A stretch of DNA of 64,000 nucleotides from Clostridia bacterium (GCA_017450025.1 JAFSYJ010000002.1:1-64000); one strand, 5' to 3'. Numbered from the stretch's first letter, positions 53,058-63,542 are shown. Made by a program: numbers and translations. Notes: generated from the sequence alone by a model not told the origin.

Positions 53058-53088
53058 GAAAAAAGGGGCACAGCTTAAACTGTGCCCC
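53058..53088 (-). terminator. Terminator of dockerin/cohesin operon
   Basis: GGGGCACAG-TTTAAG-CTGTGCCCC on the reverse strand followed by TTTTTT. Confidence 0.93.
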
Positions 53089-53101
53089 AAATTTTAGTTA
53101 A

Positions 53102-55141
53102 TTATTTACCAGGTGTAATAGTTACAGCCTTTGTAGCATCATTCCACTCAACATTAGCATTGAGGGCTTCAGCAATAAATCTCATAGGTGTGTAAGTTCT
53201 GTCGTTTTCGATGAATGCAGGAGAATCAAGTGCAACCTCTTCACCGTTAACAAGAGCCTTATCGGAATCAATTGTGATAACGATTGTTACAGCACCCTTT
53301 GTGATTGTAACTGTCTTAGCTTCGCCGTCCCAAGCAACTGTTGCGCCGAGGTTTTCAGCTACCAAACGAGCGGGGAGCATTGTTCTGTCTTTAACGATCT
53401 TCGGAGCAACATCGTTTGTGATTGTTTCACCAAATACGCCAACTTCTTTCTCACCGATTGTGAGGATTATGCTCTCCTTCGGATAGCTCTTGGAAGGCTT
53501 GTTTTCTTCGTTGTTGTTATTGTTTTCTTCGTTATTGTTATTGTTTTCTTCGTTATTGTTGTTTGTTGCTTCACCGGTGTTGTTATTATTTGTGTTGTTC
53601 TTTCCGGGAACAAGAGAAGGACCTGTGCTACCGCCGCTTGTACCACCTGATTTCTTTAGCTCTATAGCTTCTGTTGTTTCAGAAACAGATGTACCGTCTG
53701 TAACATTTGCAGCGGTAATGACAACTTTAACATTCTTGCCAGCCATAGCAGAAGTTGTTGCAACCTTAACTACGCTATTTTTAGCATCTACTGTTATTGC
53801 ATCTGCGTTAATATAGTCGTCTTTTGTAGGTTCTTTACCTTCTTCATAATAGTAAGCTTCTGCTGTTACCTCAAGTTCTGCAGATTCATCAGTAATAGCA
53901 GCATCATACTTAACCTCAATATTCTTTCCAGCTGTTACAGTCTTAGAATAATCTTTGTCAAGAGTAAGAGTTGGAACAGCAGGCTCAATTACTTTTATCT
54001 CTACGGCGTCTGTTTTATTTCCTTCATCATCCTCATTATTTTTAGCTGTGATTATAACAGAAACTTTCTTGCCAACCATATCATTTGTTGTAGAAATGGT
54101 AACTGTGCTGTTTGCATTATCTACTACAACATCTTCAGCAGGAATATCTGTGATTTGTGGATCTTCTCCTTCAACCTCAGTAATTAATTGTGCTGCAGCT
54201 TCTGTTTTGCTTGCGATACCGTTTTTATCATCATATGTGAAAGAAATTACGATGTCACGACCTGCTACTGATTCTTCATCGACTGTATCGAGAGTAACTG
54301 TAGGTTTGTAATTGTCATCATCGTTTTTAACAATAGTGATTGTATCTGTGCCTGTGCCTGTAGCTGTATCATCATCAACGCCATCGCCTGTAACTGTAGC
54401 TGTTATTGTAAGAGTAATCTCTGCATTGCGGTCTTCCTTTTTGGGTGTGTAGGTTGCTTCTGTTCCGAGAACAACCTTTTCTTCATTAACAACCTTTGAC
54501 CACTCGTATGCAATTGTCGGTGTAAGACTCCAAGAATCAACTACTTTAGAAGTACCTTCATCTTCAGTAACTTCACCGGAAAGCTCGGTACCAACTTTAC
54601 CCGAACCTGTGATTACAGCTGTAACTGTGGGAGCTGTGTGAGCAGCTTGGATAGTAACTTTAGCTGAACCAAAGGATATGTTAGAGTTATCAACCGGCAA
54701 ATATCCATCGTCCAAGAAACCGTTCATATTTGCACCTGTTGTTATGTTTGTTTCTTCATTTGTACCTTCGATAGTTGATTTTGCTGTAAATGTTATTGTA
54801 ATAAACGCGCCTGTGTATGCCTTGCCATCAGACAAAACCGTAACATCAACAACGCCTGTTGTTGTGGTATCAACAGAAACTTCAGCGTCTGTTACGCCGT
54901 TAGAAGCAGTTAAAGTATAGTCTTTGTATGTGAGTGCTGCTGACTCATAGTTTAAAGCAAAACCTATACCATGGCAGGAAGGAGCTTCTATGCTAATAGC
55001 AACATCAACATCGCCACCGGGTGCTACGGTTGCATTAGCAGCTGATACTGCATATGTTGCCTCAGCACTTACCGATACTGTCAGTAAAGAAAATATCATA
55101 GCTACTGACAAAATAATTGATAAAATTTTTACTTTTTTCAT
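53102..55141 (-). CDS. Secreted cohesin-Ig-like-stalk domain surface protein
   Basis: 679 residues. Signal peptide (MKKVKILSIILSVAMIFSLLTVSVSA); a cohesin-like domain at about 28-165 (VAPGGDVDVAISIEAPSCHG, ALNYESAALTYKDY, GAFITITFTAKSTIEG); an Ig-like domain at about 170-275; two related beta repeats at about 280-500, each ending in GK(K/N)V(S/K)VIITA; an Asn/Glu-rich linker; and two copper-amine-oxidase-N-like stalk units at about 555-679 (PKIVKDRTMLPARLVAENLG, PAFIENDRTYTPMRFIAEALN). The stalk units suggest wall attachment. It is second in an operon, 20 bases after the dockerin-like gene, so the two are probable partners. Confidence 0.75.
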   Translation of the reverse strand: MKKVKILSIILSVAMIFSLLTVSVSAEATYAVSAANATVAPGGDVDVAISIEAPSCHGIGFALNYESAALTYKDYTLTASNGVTDAEVSVDTTTTGVVDVTVLSDGKAYTGAFITITFTAKSTIEGTNEETNITTGANMNGFLDDGYLPVDNSNISFGSAKVTIQAAHTAPTVTAVITGSGKVGTELSGEVTEDEGTSKVVDSWSLTPTIAYEWSKVVNEEKVVLGTEATYTPKKEDRNAEITLTITATVTGDGVDDDTATGTGTDTITIVKNDDDNYKPTVTLDTVDEESVAGRDIVISFTYDDKNGIASKTEAAAQLITEVEGEDPQITDIPAEDVVVDNANSTVTISTTNDMVGKKVSVIITAKNNEDDEGNKTDAVEIKVIEPAVPTLTLDKDYSKTVTAGKNIEVKYDAAITDESAELEVTAEAYYYEEGKEPTKDDYINADAITVDAKNSVVKVATTSAMAGKNVKVVITAANVTDGTSVSETTEAIELKKSGGTSGGSTGPSLVPGKNNTNNNNTGEATNNNNEENNNNNEENNNNNEENKPSKSYPKESIILTIGEKEVGVFGETITNDVAPKIVKDRTMLPARLVAENLGATVAWDGEAKTVTITKGAVTIVITIDSDKALVNGEEVALDSPAFIENDRTYTPMRFIAEALNANVEWNDATKAVTITPGK
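53500..53562. repeat. Tandem 21 bp repeat (x3) coding an Asn/Glu linker
   Basis: Three near-perfect copies of a 21-base unit (TGTTTTCTTCGTTATTGTTAT type) lie in frame in the cohesin gene and encode a heptad of two Glu and five Asn. Copy number could vary by slippage without changing frame. Confidence 0.9.
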
Positions 55142-55161
55142 TTTTACTCTCCTTTTTTAAT

Positions 55162-56718
55162 TTAATCTTTGATTATGGCAAGTTTAGGATCTTTTTTGAG
55201 AACTACTCTCTTTAAAGCTCCAAAGTCGGGTGATGTTACTTGACCGTCGTGCTTGCCGCCGCCAACATCACTTGCGAGAAGCTGTTTATCTTTCGGAGCA
55301 GTTTCTTTATTAAGAACTATTCTCTTAACAACACCAAAGTCAGGTGATAAAATCGTTTCAATCGTTTCATCAGTGTATGTTAATTGCGTCTTGCCATAAT
55401 ACATTGTATCTGAAGCCTCATCAAGTATTTGTGCTGCACTTGCTACAGCATCTGCATCAGCATAACCGGTTACAATACCTATAAAGTATTCATTCTGCGG
55501 ATTGTAGAAGAGAACAGTACCTCCTAATTTAATTGATTGCGTAGTGTAATCAAGAGTACCCTTTTCAATTGTTACAATTGCGTAGCCGTTGCCCTTGAAT
55601 TTGCTAAACGCATTCTTGTCCGCCGAGACAACGAAATTAACATCATCAGCCGAAATTGCCGTTGCAGTTGCACCCTTTGCAGGAACAAAGAATGTACCCA
55701 AAACCTTGGAAGCATCGCCTGCAGTAGCTATAACCTTAATTGTTTGAGCGTCGCCGCCATTTTCGGCTCTTGCTACCGTAAGAACACTCTCTGCAACATC
55801 TGCTGTTACATCAGTGCCTTCCTCCGCACTTCCTACAAACTTTTGTACGGTTATTACAACATCCTCTGTTGATGCGGGAATGCTGATAGTCCATTCATCC
55901 GCTTCTGCGTCGTTGCTTATCCATGCAGCTGTGCCTTCATAGTTCATAAGCTTTTCACCGTCAGCAGAAATAACCTTAACGGTTTTATCTGCTACATCAA
56001 CATATCCGTCAACATGCGAGAATTTGATTGTGTAGGTTGTAACCTCATCGGGAGCTTCGTTCATAGAGATATTACCCGTTAATGTGCTTATAGAACCTTC
56101 TTCAACCTCATCTTCACCACTATTGGGAACAACAGTAATGGTTACGCCGTCGAGCCATGCCTGAGGTACATCAGTAAAGTCAAGAACCTGAGCTCCGTCA
56201 ACATAGTAATCTTTGCCTTCTTCAAGTGCTGCCATCGGAACTGTTACGGATTCAGCAGGAGTTGACTTTGTCAGTTCAGCGCATTGAAATGCCTCAGCTT
56301 CTGATCCGCCCATAAAGACTAATATGTAGTCACCCGTTGCATCTGTTTCGCGAAGGATTATTTGGGCCCATTCTGCTGTACATTCAACAATTTCTCCGTT
56401 TTGTTCTCTGTTATCAGCTTTCTGGTCAACAAACAAAATAATGTCATCGTTTCCTGATAATTCAGGAATTTGGTTATTTAATTCCGCAAGACTTTTGTCT
56501 GACCTAACAACCAAAAGAGTTATATCGCCAGAATCTTTAAGGCTGCCACCCCCGGCGAGGGTACCCTTAACATGTATAGCAGATTCAGTATCAGCAACGA
56601 ATTCAACTGTGTCCAAAGAAACGGTAGAAGCAGCAAAAGCTACCATCGGAACAAATGTTGCCGCCATAGCCAATACAGATAACAGTGCTATAACTTTTTT
56701 AAAGTTTCTGTTTACCAT
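55162..56718 (-). CDS. Secreted protein with C-terminal dockerin-like repeats
   Basis: 518 residues: signal peptide (residues 1-29, ending VAFAAS), an N-terminal beta domain (about 30-165, with DGYILVFMGG-like text), further Ig-like segments, and a C-terminal pair of dockerin-like repeats: a degenerate YTDETIETILSPDFGVVKRIVL and a fuller ASDVGGGKHDGQVTSPDFGALKRVVL. The second has the D..DG.V...D pattern and the LKRxVL helix of type I dockerins, but with extra residues in the calcium loop. No enzyme domain seen. It is the first gene of the operon; a cohesin-domain protein is encoded next. Confidence 0.7.
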   Translation of the reverse strand: MVNRNFKKVIALLSVLAMAATFVPMVAFAASTVSLDTVEFVADTESAIHVKGTLAGGGSLKDSGDITLLVVRSDKSLAELNNQIPELSGNDDIILFVDQKADNREQNGEIVECTAEWAQIILRETDATGDYILVFMGGSEAEAFQCAELTKSTPAESVTVPMAALEEGKDYYVDGAQVLDFTDVPQAWLDGVTITVVPNSGEDEVEEGSISTLTGNISMNEAPDEVTTYTIKFSHVDGYVDVADKTVKVISADGEKLMNYEGTAAWISNDAEADEWTISIPASTEDVVITVQKFVGSAEEGTDVTADVAESVLTVARAENGGDAQTIKVIATAGDASKVLGTFFVPAKGATATAISADDVNFVVSADKNAFSKFKGNGYAIVTIEKGTLDYTTQSIKLGGTVLFYNPQNEYFIGIVTGYADADAVASAAQILDEASDTMYYGKTQLTYTDETIETILSPDFGVVKRIVLNKETAPKDKQLLASDVGGGKHDGQVTSPDFGALKRVVLKKDPKLAIIKD

Positions 56719-56801
56719 TTACATTCTCCTTTCTTAAATATATAATATGTATAAAATTTATATAAGATTTCCTTATGCCTTACAAAACGCACGCGGAAAA
56801 A

Positions 56802-56820
56802 TTACATACTTTCCTCCTTT
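56802..56820 (-). promoter_or_regulatory. Start-stop element (SD plus AUG-UAA) in the leader
   Basis: On the reverse strand AAAGGAGG, five bases, then ATGTAA, about 90 bases before the real start of the dockerin-like gene. A near-perfect ribosome site leads to an immediate stop, so it could hold a ribosome and modulate translation or mRNA stability. Confidence 0.5.
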
Positions 56821-56845
56821 CGCATCTTTATAACTATACATCAAT

Positions 56846-56874
56846 ATTATAATATCTTTTCGTATTTTTTGCAA
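56846..56874 (-). promoter_or_regulatory. Promoter of dockerin/cohesin operon
   Basis: Reverse-strand TTGCAA, 17 bp, TATAAT. Confidence 0.8.
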
Positions 56875-56967
56875 TAGAAAAACAAAAAATTTTTTTATTT
56901 TTTTCAATTTTGTTCACTTTGTCTAAAAATAATACATTTTATTGCATTTATAGATATAATAAATTGG

Positions 56968-57543
56968 TTATTTTTTTATTGTTTTCAAAAAATCTTCATA
57001 ATTCATAACGGAATTAAGCGCATTTACAAGAGCGTTTGCGGAAAGCCTTGTCGGCAAGCCCAGATTTGCGGCAAAAGTGCGCCGTTTTTCTGCACTTTCT
57101 TTACCTCCTATAAGTCCTGCTTTATACAAATCGAGCTTTGTTATAAGCCGCTTGGCGTCTTGCTTTTGCCCCATATTACACCCTGCCGACAAGAGGGCGT
57201 TTTTGACGGTCTCGGCATCAACGCCTTCAACACCGAGCAAGCCTTCTTTTGACGGCTTGTGCTTACGCCGTTCCTTGCCTTGTATGTCGGGTATATAGGC
57301 GTGCAAAATCCTGCCTTTTTTTATCTGCCCTTTCAGGTAATTCCGTATGCGGAATCCTGCGCTGTCGGAATCTGTAAGTACTACGATCCCACAAGTCTCG
57401 GCAAGTTTTTGGACATACTCAAGCTTTTCTTTATTATGTATGATATCAAACCCGTCTGTCGTTACAATATTGGCATCAACTATACTGCCGAGCTTGATTT
57501 TGTCGTAAATTCCCTCTACTACAATTGCTTCGTTAATTTTCAT
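56968..57543 (-). CDS. rnmV: Ribonuclease M5 (toprim domain)
   Basis: 191 residues. Toprim signatures AIVVEGIYDK and VVLTDSDSAGFRIRNYL, then the family-specific AYIPDIQGKERRKHKPSKEGLLGVEG and a C-terminal extension (RLITKLDLYKAGLIGG). In Firmicutes it finishes 5S rRNA 5' and 3' ends with ribosomal protein L18. It lies after hpf on the same strand with a terminator between, and no ksgA is nearby. Confidence 0.92.
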   Translation of the reverse strand: MKINEAIVVEGIYDKIKLGSIVDANIVTTDGFDIIHNKEKLEYVQKLAETCGIVVLTDSDSAGFRIRNYLKGQIKKGRILHAYIPDIQGKERRKHKPSKEGLLGVEGVDAETVKNALLSAGCNMGQKQDAKRLITKLDLYKAGLIGGKESAEKRRTFAANLGLPTRLSANALVNALNSVMNYEDFLKTIKK

Positions 57544-57554
57544 ATTTACTCCAC

Positions 57555-57603
57555 AAAAAAGGGCTGTGGCAGCCCGATTAAAAACCGTTTTGCTACAGCC
57601 CTT
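57555..57603 (-). terminator. Terminator of hpf
   Basis: Reverse-strand AAGGGCTGT...loop...ACAGCCCTT followed by TTTT, directly after the hpf stop. Confidence 0.9.
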
Positions 57604-57608
57604 AATTT

Positions 57609-58136
57609 TTACTCAATTTCAATCAATCCGTAGTCGCCGTTTTTTCTCTTATATACCAAGTTATTATCGTTTGTCTCTGCGTTTTTGAAAAGGTAAAACT
57701 CGTGTCCCAAAAGATTCATCTGAAGAATTGCTTCTTCGGCGCTCATCGGCTTAAGTGCATAACGCTTTGTCTTTACGATGTTAAACTCCTTTTCTTCTTC
57801 AACAGACGCGCCGACGAAATCCGCAGACTTATCAAACGCATTGGCACGGAGTCTTTTTTCAAGCCGTGTTTTGTTTTTGCGGATTTGCCTTTCTATTACA
57901 TCGACAACTCTGTCAAGAGCAGCGTACATATCGGCATTTGTTTCCTGCGCGCGGTAAATCATACCGTTGTAGTAAATTGTGGCTTCGACCGTGTGACGAT
58001 CCTTTTCAATCGAAAAAGTTACAGTTGCTTCTGCATCGTCTGAAAAAAACTTGGAAAGCTTTGAAATTTTCTTTTCAGCCGCTTGCTTCATACTTTCTGT
58101 CAATTCCATTTTTCTTCCCGTGATTGTAATTTTCAT
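57609..58136 (-). CDS. hpf: Ribosome hibernation-promoting factor, long form
   Basis: 175 residues. N-terminal S30AE/YfiA domain (MKITITGRKMELTESMKQAAEKKISKLSKFF, ETNADMYAALDRVVDVIERQIRK) and the C-terminal dimerisation domain (VKTKRYALKPMSAEEAILQMNLLGHEFYLFKNAET). The long form drives 100S ribosome dimers in stationary phase. Start behind AAAAGGAG. Confidence 0.96.
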   Translation of the reverse strand: MKITITGRKMELTESMKQAAEKKISKLSKFFSDDAEATVTFSIEKDRHTVEATIYYNGMIYRAQETNADMYAALDRVVDVIERQIRKNKTRLEKRLRANAFDKSADFVGASVEEEKEFNIVKTKRYALKPMSAEEAILQMNLLGHEFYLFKNAETNDNNLVYKRKNGDYGLIEIE

Positions 58137-58259
58137 AATTCACAACTCCTTTTGTTACATAAAATTGCCGTTTGCTGTGTGCGATATGCGTGAGTATTGA
58201 TGCTTTACTCTCTAATAATATATTCGACAATCTTTTCCGAAATCCTTTAAACAATATAT

Positions 58260-59255
58260 TTAAAGCAAAAGGCTGCATATTAAATTTTTCAAACAGGTTT
58301 CGGGGTCTTCGTCGCCTGATTTAATGCTGTAATCTGCGTCTTTTAATATACCTATTGATTTTTTTATATACGGCATACTAAGTCTGCCTGCCGCTTCAAT
58401 ATATTTTTTTGCCAAAAACGCCATAGGCAGATTAAGTGCTTTTTCAATATCGGCGTACGGCATATGCGCCTCAAGCATTATTTTTGCCTTATACGCCGAA
58501 ATGTATGATGACGAAATCACATAAACAAGCATAACAGGGTCAAAGCGCATCTCCAAAAGCTCCGAAAGTGCCTGAATCGCCGTGGGTTTATCGTTTTTTA
58601 AAAGCGCGTCAGTCAGAACATACTCTTTTGTAAAATGCTCTTTTACGGTTATTTCATTGACATCTTCGACGGTTATCTGAGCCTTGCCGCTGCACTTTGA
58701 CAGTAATTTATCTATTTCCGCGACAACGGAATACATTTCATTGCCGACATTATCAAGAAACAGCTCGGCGGCATTATTTTCAATTTTTTTATTGTTCTTT
58801 TGAACTGTTTTTATGATATAGTTCTTTATTTCTGCCCTTGTGCGCCGTTCAAAATTTACGCTTTGGCAATTTTCGGCAAAAGCTTTATAAATCGCGTTTC
58901 TTTTATCAAAGTTATCTTCGTAAGCAATAATATATATATAATCGGGTATGTCGGTAAAAATATTTTTCCAAAAATCCTTATTGGCGTTTGCAGATTTAAA
59001 AATTCCCGTGTTTTTTAATACAAGCAGTTTTTTACCACCCATTAAAAACGCTGTGTTTACAAACTCGTCGGCGTCGCGTATCTTGGCTTCGTCCTCCAGC
59101 ACAAGCAGATTGAATTCCTCAAGTCCGTCTTCTACAAGCAAGCTTTTAAGTCGCTGAAAATACGCGTTTTTTACATAAGTCTCCTCACCGAAAAAATGAA
59201 ATTTATGAGAGAAGTTTTTGTCTTTTATTTCTTTTTTAAGTCCCTCAAAACTCAT
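58260..59255 (-). CDS. holA: DNA polymerase III subunit delta
   Basis: 331 residues of the HolA clamp-loader family: N-terminal P-loop-like domain with LVLEDEAKIRDADEFVNTAFLMGGKKLLVL, then NFERRTRAEIKNYI, and the C-terminal LKKSIGILKDADYSIKSGDEDPETCLKNLI. The ATG at 59255 is eight bases after AAAGGAG. It overlaps the end of comEC by 11 bases, a common neighbourhood for holA. Confidence 0.9.
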   Translation of the reverse strand: MSFEGLKKEIKDKNFSHKFHFFGEETYVKNAYFQRLKSLLVEDGLEEFNLLVLEDEAKIRDADEFVNTAFLMGGKKLLVLKNTGIFKSANANKDFWKNIFTDIPDYIYIIAYEDNFDKRNAIYKAFAENCQSVNFERRTRAEIKNYIIKTVQKNNKKIENNAAELFLDNVGNEMYSVVAEIDKLLSKCSGKAQITVEDVNEITVKEHFTKEYVLTDALLKNDKPTAIQALSELLEMRFDPVMLVYVISSSYISAYKAKIMLEAHMPYADIEKALNLPMAFLAKKYIEAAGRLSMPYIKKSIGILKDADYSIKSGDEDPETCLKNLICSLLL

Positions 59256-61536
59256 CGTCAAAACTCCTTTGTGTTTTTACCGCAGAAATTTTATTTTTTT
59301 CTAATTCAAAAACAATCGTGCCGTATGCAGATGTTGAATAAACAGTTACGCCGTTTGACTTAAATATGTCGCGGGTTTGGTCGGGAATATTTTTCCCGCG
59401 CCGCGACACCACCGCATATTTTGGCTTTGCCGCTTGTATAAATTGGGGCGTTGAAGATGTTTTGCTGCCGTGATGCGCGACCTTTAATATGTCACAGCTT
59501 ACCTTCGGCAGCTGCAAAAGGAGCTTTTGTTCTCCGCTTGCTTCAACATCGCCCGAAAAGCATATCCTGTTTGTTCCGTAATCAAAATAATACACCATAC
59601 CGTTATTTTCGTTACCGTCAGTATACGAATTATATGCCGTTACGGTTAAATTTTTGTCCGACAGTCTTTTGCCTTCAGAGATATACAAAAGCCGTGTTCC
59701 CGTCTGTTTAGCAACACTTTCGAGATAGTTCTTCATGCTGTTTTCGTATATTTTGAGAGGCAGAACGATATTTTTTATTTTGCCCTGCTTCATCATGCTC
59801 ACAAACCCGAGACAATGGTCGATATGGTAATGTGAGACAAGTGCGATGTCTATTTTGGAAATACCTGCCCTGTCCATATAAGGAATAACAGCTGTCTTTG
59901 CAATATCATAATCCTCACTGCCGCCGCTGTCAACCATTATATTTATTCCGTTTACGCTCATTATCGCGCAGTCGCCGTCGCCGACATTAAGAAACGCAAG
60001 TCTCGCAGCGGAATTATAAAATCCGCCAACGGATATTATGCAAACGGCAAAAGATACGGCAAGTAGGCACGCAAGCGACTTTTGCCTCTCGTCTTTTAGA
60101 AAATAATAAACTGCTGCAACTCCTGTGCAGTATGCGAACATTCCGAGTGCGCCTAACCTTCCGACAGAAATGCTCGCATAAGGTATGCTGCCCAACGCTG
60201 CGATTGTATATAAGATTGCCTTGACAAAAACCCGTAATATTTTGACAAGAATTATTCCCGCGAAGGGAATATCGCACATAAAAAGCGTTACAATTATAAG
60301 CAAATATATAAGCGGTAAAAGCGGACAAATCACAATGTTTGCCACAAGCCCCGTGAGTGAGACTGTTCCGAAGTAATGTACCGTAACGGGTATAATCCCT
60401 ATTTGCGCCGCAAAATATACAGCCACAAGCTCCGTTAATGCCTTTGGCAGAAATTGGAGTTTATGTGCGATTTTATTTGAAAACAAAAGGATACCGGCAG
60501 TTGACGCAACGGACAAGCGAAACCCGACATCGAAAAACGATGCAGGATTTAACATAAGCATAATTATTACCGATATGCCAAGTGAGGTCAGCGGATCGTC
60601 ATTTTTACGCATGAACCAGGCAATATAGAAAAGCGTTACCATACACGCCGCCCTGACGCAAGATGCGCTCAACCCCGTAACAAGCGCCATAAGCCATACT
60701 ATAGCTATATATAAGAGCATAATGGGCATTCGCCTTTTTATGCCGAAAATACCGAAAAACGACATCGCCAAGCCAAGCAGAATATTTATATGCATTCCCG
60801 ACACTGCAACAATATGAGCAAGTCCGCTCTTACGGAACGCCATATAGATATTTTGCGAAATATCTGATTTGTCACCGAGAAGCACTCCCTTGACAAGCCC
60901 TGCCGTATTCCCGTAAAAGTGAGAGTCAACTCTGTCCGATATGAACTTTTTTATCCCGAACCCCAAATCAGCGGGACGAAAATACGAAAAATCATATCCC
61001 GTGATTTCAATATCTTCTATGTCACACGACGCCATAAGACCTATTCCCTTTGAAAGCAAATAATGCCTTTGATTCCTGCCGCTTATGCTGTATTCCGACG
61101 GTTTATACAGTACCGAACGGAATTTTATCAAATCGCCGTATTTTATATCACTATTGCCATACACATAAAGGCGCACCTTGCGCTTGCCTTCATACGATTC
61201 TGTATGAGTTTTAACCGAGCTGACAGAAACATCGGCACAGTAATAATTGTCATTTTGGGAAATATTGACAATTCTCCCCTCACATTCACACATTGTATTA
61301 TAAAAAGGCGTCGACAAATTATCAATCTTTGAGACAGCAGTATTTAACGCCGCAAAGCCAATTACGGGTGCCAGAAAGCATCCAATGAGCATAGTATATC
61401 TATTCTTATTTATGAATATGAGCGCAAATACAAGTAGCCCCGCCAACACTGCAAAAACAACTGCTGTCGAATTTGTACTGCGAAGTATCATACCGCATAC
61501 CAAAAAGACTGATGCTAAAAATAGATACCGTTTCAT
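59245..61536 (-). CDS. comEC: ComEC/Rec2 DNA-uptake channel with metallo-beta-lactamase domain
   Basis: 763 residues. N-terminal membrane helices and an OB-like soluble domain (YEGKRKVRLYVYGNSDIKYGD), the Competence domain with GLAHIVAVSGMHINILLGL and several helices, then a C-terminal metallo-beta-lactamase domain with LVSHYHIDHCLGF, FSGDVEASGEQ and VAHHGSKTSS. It forms the inner-membrane channel for single-stranded DNA during transformation. No other competence genes are in the window. Confidence 0.95.
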   Translation of the reverse strand: MKRYLFLASVFLVCGMILRSTNSTAVVFAVLAGLLVFALIFINKNRYTMLIGCFLAPVIGFAALNTAVSKIDNLSTPFYNTMCECEGRIVNISQNDNYYCADVSVSSVKTHTESYEGKRKVRLYVYGNSDIKYGDLIKFRSVLYKPSEYSISGRNQRHYLLSKGIGLMASCDIEDIEITGYDFSYFRPADLGFGIKKFISDRVDSHFYGNTAGLVKGVLLGDKSDISQNIYMAFRKSGLAHIVAVSGMHINILLGLAMSFFGIFGIKRRMPIMLLYIAIVWLMALVTGLSASCVRAACMVTLFYIAWFMRKNDDPLTSLGISVIIMLMLNPASFFDVGFRLSVASTAGILLFSNKIAHKLQFLPKALTELVAVYFAAQIGIIPVTVHYFGTVSLTGLVANIVICPLLPLIYLLIIVTLFMCDIPFAGIILVKILRVFVKAILYTIAALGSIPYASISVGRLGALGMFAYCTGVAAVYYFLKDERQKSLACLLAVSFAVCIISVGGFYNSAARLAFLNVGDGDCAIMSVNGINIMVDSGGSEDYDIAKTAVIPYMDRAGISKIDIALVSHYHIDHCLGFVSMMKQGKIKNIVLPLKIYENSMKNYLESVAKQTGTRLLYISEGKRLSDKNLTVTAYNSYTDGNENNGMVYYFDYGTNRICFSGDVEASGEQKLLLQLPKVSCDILKVAHHGSKTSSTPQFIQAAKPKYAVVSRRGKNIPDQTRDIFKSNGVTVYSTSAYGTIVFELEKNKISAVKTQRSFDDEF

Positions 61537-61556
61537 TTATGTCTCCTTGAGATATG

Positions 61557-61585
61557 AAAAAGACCGCATAGGATATATGCGGTCT
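61557..61585 (-). terminator. Terminator of rpsU
   Basis: Reverse-strand AGACCGCATA-TATCC-TATGCGGTCT followed by TTTTC, 7 bases after the rpsU stop. Confidence 0.9.
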
Positions 61586-61591
61586 AAATAA

Positions 61592-61768
61592 TTATCTGAA
61601 CTTACGCTTACGAGCGGCTTCTGATTTCTTTTTGCGTCTAACACTGGGTTTTTCGTAATGTTCTCTTTTTCTGATTTCAGACAAAACACCCGCTTTTGCG
61701 CATTGACGCTTAAAACGCCTTAAAGCGCTATCTAAAGACTCATTATCTTTTACTCTGATCTCCGACAC
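61592..61768 (-). CDS. rpsU: 30S ribosomal protein S21
   Basis: 58 residues, too short to be flagged as an open frame of usual size. It starts at GTG ([21 protein letters not shown]), has [20 protein letters not shown], and ends in the basic tail [15 protein letters not shown], which is the S21 pattern. The SD is GGGAGGG. The gene has its own promoter, a structured leader of about 180 bases and a terminator. Confidence 0.96.
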   Translation of the reverse strand: MSEIRVKDNESLDSALRRFKRQCAKAGVLSEIRKREHYEKPSVRRKKKSEAARKRKFR

Positions 61769-61957
61769 TGTACTTTCCCTCCCTCCGCTTTACGGAATAT
61801 GCGGCTGAATTTTAAGCAGCTGCGGTATTATCCGAATCCGCTTTCGGTGTGTGTCCTGACACCACTGCTTATACCGGTGAGAGATGAACGCAAGCCGATA
61901 TCATAACAGTGCTTTGCAATTCATTCACCAAATAAAGACACCTAAACATATACAATA
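61769..61957 (-). promoter_or_regulatory. Structured 5' leader of rpsU
   Basis: About 180 transcribed bases before the GTG start contain several hairpins: CCGAA-AGCGGA-TTCGG, GTGTC..GACAC, and a long region around GCAGCTGC. There is no open frame. A ribosomal-protein autoregulatory leader is a plausible guess. Confidence 0.45.
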
Positions 61958-61985
61958 TTATAACCGATGTTTTGTATTATGTCAA
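61957..61985 (-). promoter_or_regulatory. Promoter of rpsU
   Basis: Reverse-strand TTGACA, 17 bp, TATAAT: a full consensus promoter. Confidence 0.92.
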
Positions 61986-62058
61986 GGAAAATTTATCAAA
62001 CCGTGAATTATTTTTTACAGCGCTCCTATACAATACTGAAACGCCCTGCTTTTCACCA

Positions 62059-63516
<1,458 letters not shown>

Positions 63517-63542
63517 TTACCTCCTGTAATATCCTGAATGAA

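Noticed and set aside
53500-53562. Possible CRISPR-like repeat
   Set aside because: Units are contiguous with no spacers and lie in frame inside a coding region.
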